This document shows, in pieces, positions 6,318 to 8,503 of a DNA stretch of 8,503 bases. The notes under the pieces were generated by a model, which was not told the DNA's origin, made no database searches, and saw nothing but the letters and a program-made list of their open reading frames with translations. Numbering within the stretch: position 1 is the first letter of the stretch; each line of letters starts with the position of its first letter. A program made the translations under genes and the position numbers. Source of the stretch: Actinomycetota bacterium (lineage in GTDB: Bacteria; Actinomycetota; Thermoleophilia; Gaiellales; Gaiellaceae); the NCBI GenBank assembly GCA_005884155.1, contig VAXD01000099.1, positions 1-8,503 of the forward strand. Direction: 5' to 3'.

Positions 6318-6333
6318 AGTCACGACTAACTTA
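6302..6333. promoter_or_regulatory. Operator-like tandem repeat and palindrome, probable TetR-family site
   Basis: Two abutting 15-base units, TAGTGACCGCTAACG (6302-6316) and TAGTCACGACTAACT (6317-6331), agree at 11 of 15 positions. The second contains an imperfect palindrome, AA-CG-TAGTC-AC-GACTA-AC-TT (6313-6332), whose core arms TAGTC/GACTA are perfect. The block covers the MFS -10 and start site and the -35 position of the divergent ligase. A TetR repressor is encoded in the MFS operon, so autoregulation through this site is the simplest inference. Binding is not shown by sequence alone. Confidence 0.45.
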
Positions 6334-6337
6334 CGAC

Positions 6338-6346
6338 GGAGAGGAG
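6338..6346 (+). promoter_or_regulatory. Strong Shine-Dalgarno (GGAGAGGAG) for the MFS gene
   Basis: The purine-rich GGAGAGGAG ends four bases before GTG 6351; the GGAG at its 5' end is nine bases away. It decides the GTG start and contrasts with the leaderless starts elsewhere in the window. Confidence 0.7.
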
Positions 6347-6350
6347 CCTG

Positions 6351-7784
6351 GTGCGCGCGAAGATCTTTGCCGAGGAAAACAGACGCTGGTGGACGCTGGG
6401 AGCGCTCTGCTTCGCGCTGTTCATGATCATGCTGGACAACACGGTCGTGAACGTGGCGCTGCCGGCGATCAAGTCCGACCTCGGGATCTCGACAGCGGAG
6501 CTCGAGTGGACGGTCGCCGCCTACGCGCTCACGTTCGCATCGCTCCTCCTGACCGGCGGGAAGCTCGGCGACCTGCTCGGCCGTCGCCTGATCTTCACGA
6601 TCGGCCTCGTCATCTTCACGCTCTCCTCGCTCGCCTGCGGGCTCTCCTCCACCGCGCCGGAACTGATCGGCGCACGCGCGGTCCAGGGCGTCGGCGCGGC
6701 GCTGATGATGCCCGCGACGCTCTCGATCATCTCCGCGACCTTCGCCGCCCGCGAGCGTGGGATGGCGATCGGCATCTGGGCAGGCGTCTCCGCGATGGCG
6801 CTCGCGATCGGCCCGCTGCTCGGCGGAATCATCACCGAGCACATCTCCTGGAACTGGATCTTCTTCGTCAACGTCCCGATCGGCGTGCTGGCCGTGCTCG
6901 CCGCGATCTTCGTCGTGCCCGAGTCGAAGGACACTTCGCGCGAGCAGCGGCTCGACCTGCCCGGGCTGGCCACCTCCGGGATCGGCCTGCTCGCGCTCGT
7001 CTACGCGCTGATCGAGGCGAACCAGTACGGCTGGACGTCGGCGCGCATCGTCGGCCTCTTCGTCGTCGCGGCCGTCGCGCTTACAGCGTTCGTCCTGCTC
7101 GAGCTGCACCAGCGGCTGCCGATGCTCGACCTCTCGCTCTTCCGCAACGGCACGTTCGCCGGCGCGAACATCGTCGCGATCCTCGTCACGATGGCGATGT
7201 TCGGGATCTTCGTCTTCTTCCCGATCTACATGCAGACGTTCCTCGGCTGGTCGCCGATCCAGGCCGGTGCGGCGCTCCTCCCCTGGACGCTGATGATCGT
7301 GATCTTCGCGCCGATCGCCGGCAAGCTCTCCGACCGCGTCGGTTCCCGTTGGCTGATGGCCGGCGGGATGACTGTGGTCGCGATCTGCTGCCTGCTGCTC
7401 TCGACCGTCACGCTCCAGTCGAGCTTCTGGAACCTGCTGCCCGCATTCGTCCTCGGCGGGCTCGGGATGTCGTTCGTGATGACGCCGATGTCCGCGGCGG
7501 CGATGGGGGCCGCCCCGGTCGCGAAGGCGGGCGTCGCCTCGGGTGTCCTCAACACGTTCCGGCAGGTCGGCGTCGCGCTCGGAATCGGGATCATGGGTGC
7601 GATCGTCGCCGACCGCGCCGCGGCGCACGGCGGCCCACCGCCGCAGGCGTTCGTCTATGGGCTCACGTTCGGCATGCGGGTCAGCGCCGTGATCTGCCTC
7701 GGCGCCGCTGTTGCGGCCGCGACCCTCGTCCGCCGCTATCGCCACGTCGAGGAGTCCGAGCGCGCGCTCGAGGCAGCCGCGTGA
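6351..7784 (+). CDS. MFS multidrug-type exporter, DHA2 family (14 TM)
   Basis: This 477-residue polytopic membrane protein belongs to the DHA2 drug:H+ antiporter group (EmrB/QacA-like), which exports hydrophobic or cationic compounds using the proton gradient. Motifs in order are LDNTVVNVALP (28-38, DHA2 motif D1 in TM1), GGKLGDLLGRR (69-79, motif A), GARAVQGVGAA (107-117, motif B) and AIGPLLGGI (152-160, antiporter motif C), followed by SWNWIFFVNVP (166-176), typical of DHA2. Many further hydrophobic segments fit 14 helices, and the C-terminal VRRYRHVEESERALEAAA tail is cytoplasmic. The GTG start is fixed by a strong Shine-Dalgarno. Its stop overlaps the downstream TetR start by four bases (GTGA), so the two are co-translated. 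Expression is probably controlled at the repeats 6302-6333. The substrate is unknown; no periplasmic adaptor gene (EmrA-like) is present. Confidence 0.95.
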   Translation: MRAKIFAEENRRWWTLGALCFALFMIMLDNTVVNVALPAIKSDLGISTAELEWTVAAYALTFASLLLTGGKLGDLLGRRLIFTIGLVIFTLSSLACGLSSTAPELIGARAVQGVGAALMMPATLSIISATFAARERGMAIGIWAGVSAMALAIGPLLGGIITEHISWNWIFFVNVPIGVLAVLAAIFVVPESKDTSREQRLDLPGLATSGIGLLALVYALIEANQYGWTSARIVGLFVVAAVALTAFVLLELHQRLPMLDLSLFRNGTFAGANIVAILVTMAMFGIFVFFPIYMQTFLGWSPIQAGAALLPWTLMIVIFAPIAGKLSDRVGSRWLMAGGMTVVAICCLLLSTVTLQSSFWNLLPAFVLGGLGMSFVMTPMSAAAMGAAPVAKAGVASGVLNTFRQVGVALGIGIMGAIVADRAAAHGGPPPQAFVYGLTFGMRVSAVICLGAAVAAATLVRRYRHVEESERALEAAA

Positions 7785-8377
7785 GCAGGCTAACCGGCCC
7801 CGAGCGCAAGCGCGCAGTCGTCGAAACGGCTTGCCGCGTCTTCGCGAAGGGAAGCTACCGCGGCTCGACCACAGCGCAGATCGCCCGCGAGACCGGGGTC
7901 ACCGAGCCGGTTCTCTACCGCCATTTCTCGTCGAAGCGGGAGCTCTACCTCGCCTGCCTCGACTCGGTCTGGGAGCAGGTGCGCGTGCTCTGGGAGCAGG
8001 CCATCGCGCGTGAGCAGGACCCGGCGAACTGGCTGAAGTCGATCGGCAAGGCCTACCTCGAGGCGCGCGCCGCCGCGCGCATCGTGCTCGTCGACCTCTG
8101 GATCCAGGCGCTGACGGAGGCCGCAGACGACCCCGAGATCCGCCGCGCGCTGCGTGGCCAGGTGCGCGAGGTGCACGAGTTCGTCGCCGACGTGATCCGG
8201 CGCGCCCAGGCAGCGGGCGGGATCGTCGCCGAGCGCGACCCTGACGCCGAGGCGTGGATCTTCATCTCGCTCGGACTGCTGAGCACGATCGACCACCGCC
8301 TCGGCAACCTCGTCGGCGGCGAGTTCGAGGACATCGTCGCCAGCCGGCGCGAGTGGATGACCGGCAGCAGCCAATAA
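7781..8377 (+). CDS. TetR/AcrR-family transcriptional regulator
   Basis: This 198-residue protein has the TetR N-terminal helix-turn-helix at ~10-55: RKRAVVETACRVFAKGSYRG, then TTAQIARETGVTEPVLYRHF with the recognition helix at TEPVLYRHF, followed by SSKRELYLACLD. The all-helical C-terminal ligand-binding and dimerisation domain (~65-195) is divergent, as usual in the family, so the inducer cannot be predicted. The GTG at 7781 overlaps the MFS stop (GTGA), with GAGG at 7770-7773 giving a usable ribosome site. Although the frame is open further upstream, that stretch is antigenic noise over the MFS gene and the HTH begins at the normal distance from this start. Genetic linkage argues that it represses the exporter operon, and an exported compound or relative is the likely inducer (inference). 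Confidence 0.95.
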   Translation: MSRLTGPERKRAVVETACRVFAKGSYRGSTTAQIARETGVTEPVLYRHFSSKRELYLACLDSVWEQVRVLWEQAIAREQDPANWLKSIGKAYLEARAAARIVLVDLWIQALTEAADDPEIRRALRGQVREVHEFVADVIRRAQAAGGIVAERDPDAEAWIFISLGLLSTIDHRLGNLVGGEFEDIVASRREWMTGSSQ

Positions 8378-8410
8378 CCAGCTAGTCGGCACAAGACATC
8401 CGCCGCCGGA

Positions 8411-8427
8411 GGCCGGCTTAGCCGGCC
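8411..8427 (+). terminator. Hairpin downstream of the TetR gene
   Basis: A perfect 7-bp inverted repeat, GGCCGGC / GCCGGCC, with a TTA loop begins 33 bases after the TetR stop. It is followed by a second short dyad, GGGAGGCTCCC (8428-8438), with no T-run. It is a plausible operon terminator of the GC-rich, U-tract-poor kind. The remaining sequence to 8503 contains an additional GGCCGGC copy (8471-8477) and the pair CGCACGC (8451-8457) / GCGTGCG (8485-8491), and no gene I can support. Confidence 0.45.
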
Positions 8428-8503
8428 GGGAGGCTCCCAAACACCAAAACCGCACGCCCAGCTCTCCAGCGGCCGGCATGTTGAGCGTGCGAGCTCCGCC
8501 CAC

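Noticed and set aside
6264..7745. 493-codon open frame on the minus strand opposite the MFS gene
   Set aside because: Its product is a D/R/H/E-rich low-complexity string with no family features, while the plus frame is a complete DHA2 transporter with all motifs. It is a shadow created by GC-rich codon use.
7790..8503. 237-codon minus-strand frame over the TetR gene reaching the right edge
   Set aside because: It mirrors the TetR coding sequence, has no recognisable domain, and its start region is merely open intergenic DNA.
8479..8503. ATG at 8479 as the start of another gene
   Set aside because: Only eight codons are visible before the window ends, with no Shine-Dalgarno or TAnnnT-N6 element before it.

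Overview
The window is GC-rich, densely coded chromosomal DNA, most likely from an actinobacterium. The GC-biased third codon positions, GTG starts, 4-base GTGA start/stop overlaps and leaderless-type promoters (TAnnnT six bases before the start codon) all point that way. A Thermoleophilia/Gaiellales-like soil lineage would fit, but that is an impression from protein style and not a proof. No rRNA, tRNA, CRISPR, transposase or phage gene is visible.

Layout from left to right: (1) the C-terminal part of a MacB/FtsX-type ABC transporter permease, entering from the left edge (+). (2) A 62-residue uncharacterised small protein (+), followed by a Mug/TDG-type mismatch DNA glycosylase (+). (3) A 170-base convergent intergenic region with several hairpins. 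(4) A leftward block: glutamine-dependent NAD+ synthetase (nadE), a classical short-chain dehydrogenase/reductase (SDR) and an AMP-forming acetyl-CoA-synthetase-like acyl-CoA ligase. In transcription order the ligase comes first, then SDR, then nadE. The ligase reading frame is broken by one extra base in a homopolymer near its 5' end. (5) A 77-base divergent promoter region with tandem and palindromic operator-like sequence. (6) A rightward two-gene operon: a 14-helix DHA2-type MFS exporter and, overlapping it by four bases, a TetR-family regulator. (7) A terminator-like hairpin and unassigned sequence to the right edge.

The clearest functional unit is the exporter plus TetR pair. The repeats between the ligase and the exporter sit over the likely exporter -10 and start site, which suggests autoregulation and possibly co-regulation of the divergent ligase. 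The leftward genes do not form an obvious single pathway. Each gap in that block carries its own promoter-like or dyad sequence, so nadE and SDR may be transcribed independently.

I see no convincing undescribed multi-gene system. The items worth a second look are mostly non-coding: a duplicated palindromic repeat upstream of SDR, an AT-rich dyad upstream of nadE, the divergent operator, the shared leaderless promoter pattern, the ligase frameshift, and the small protein before mug.
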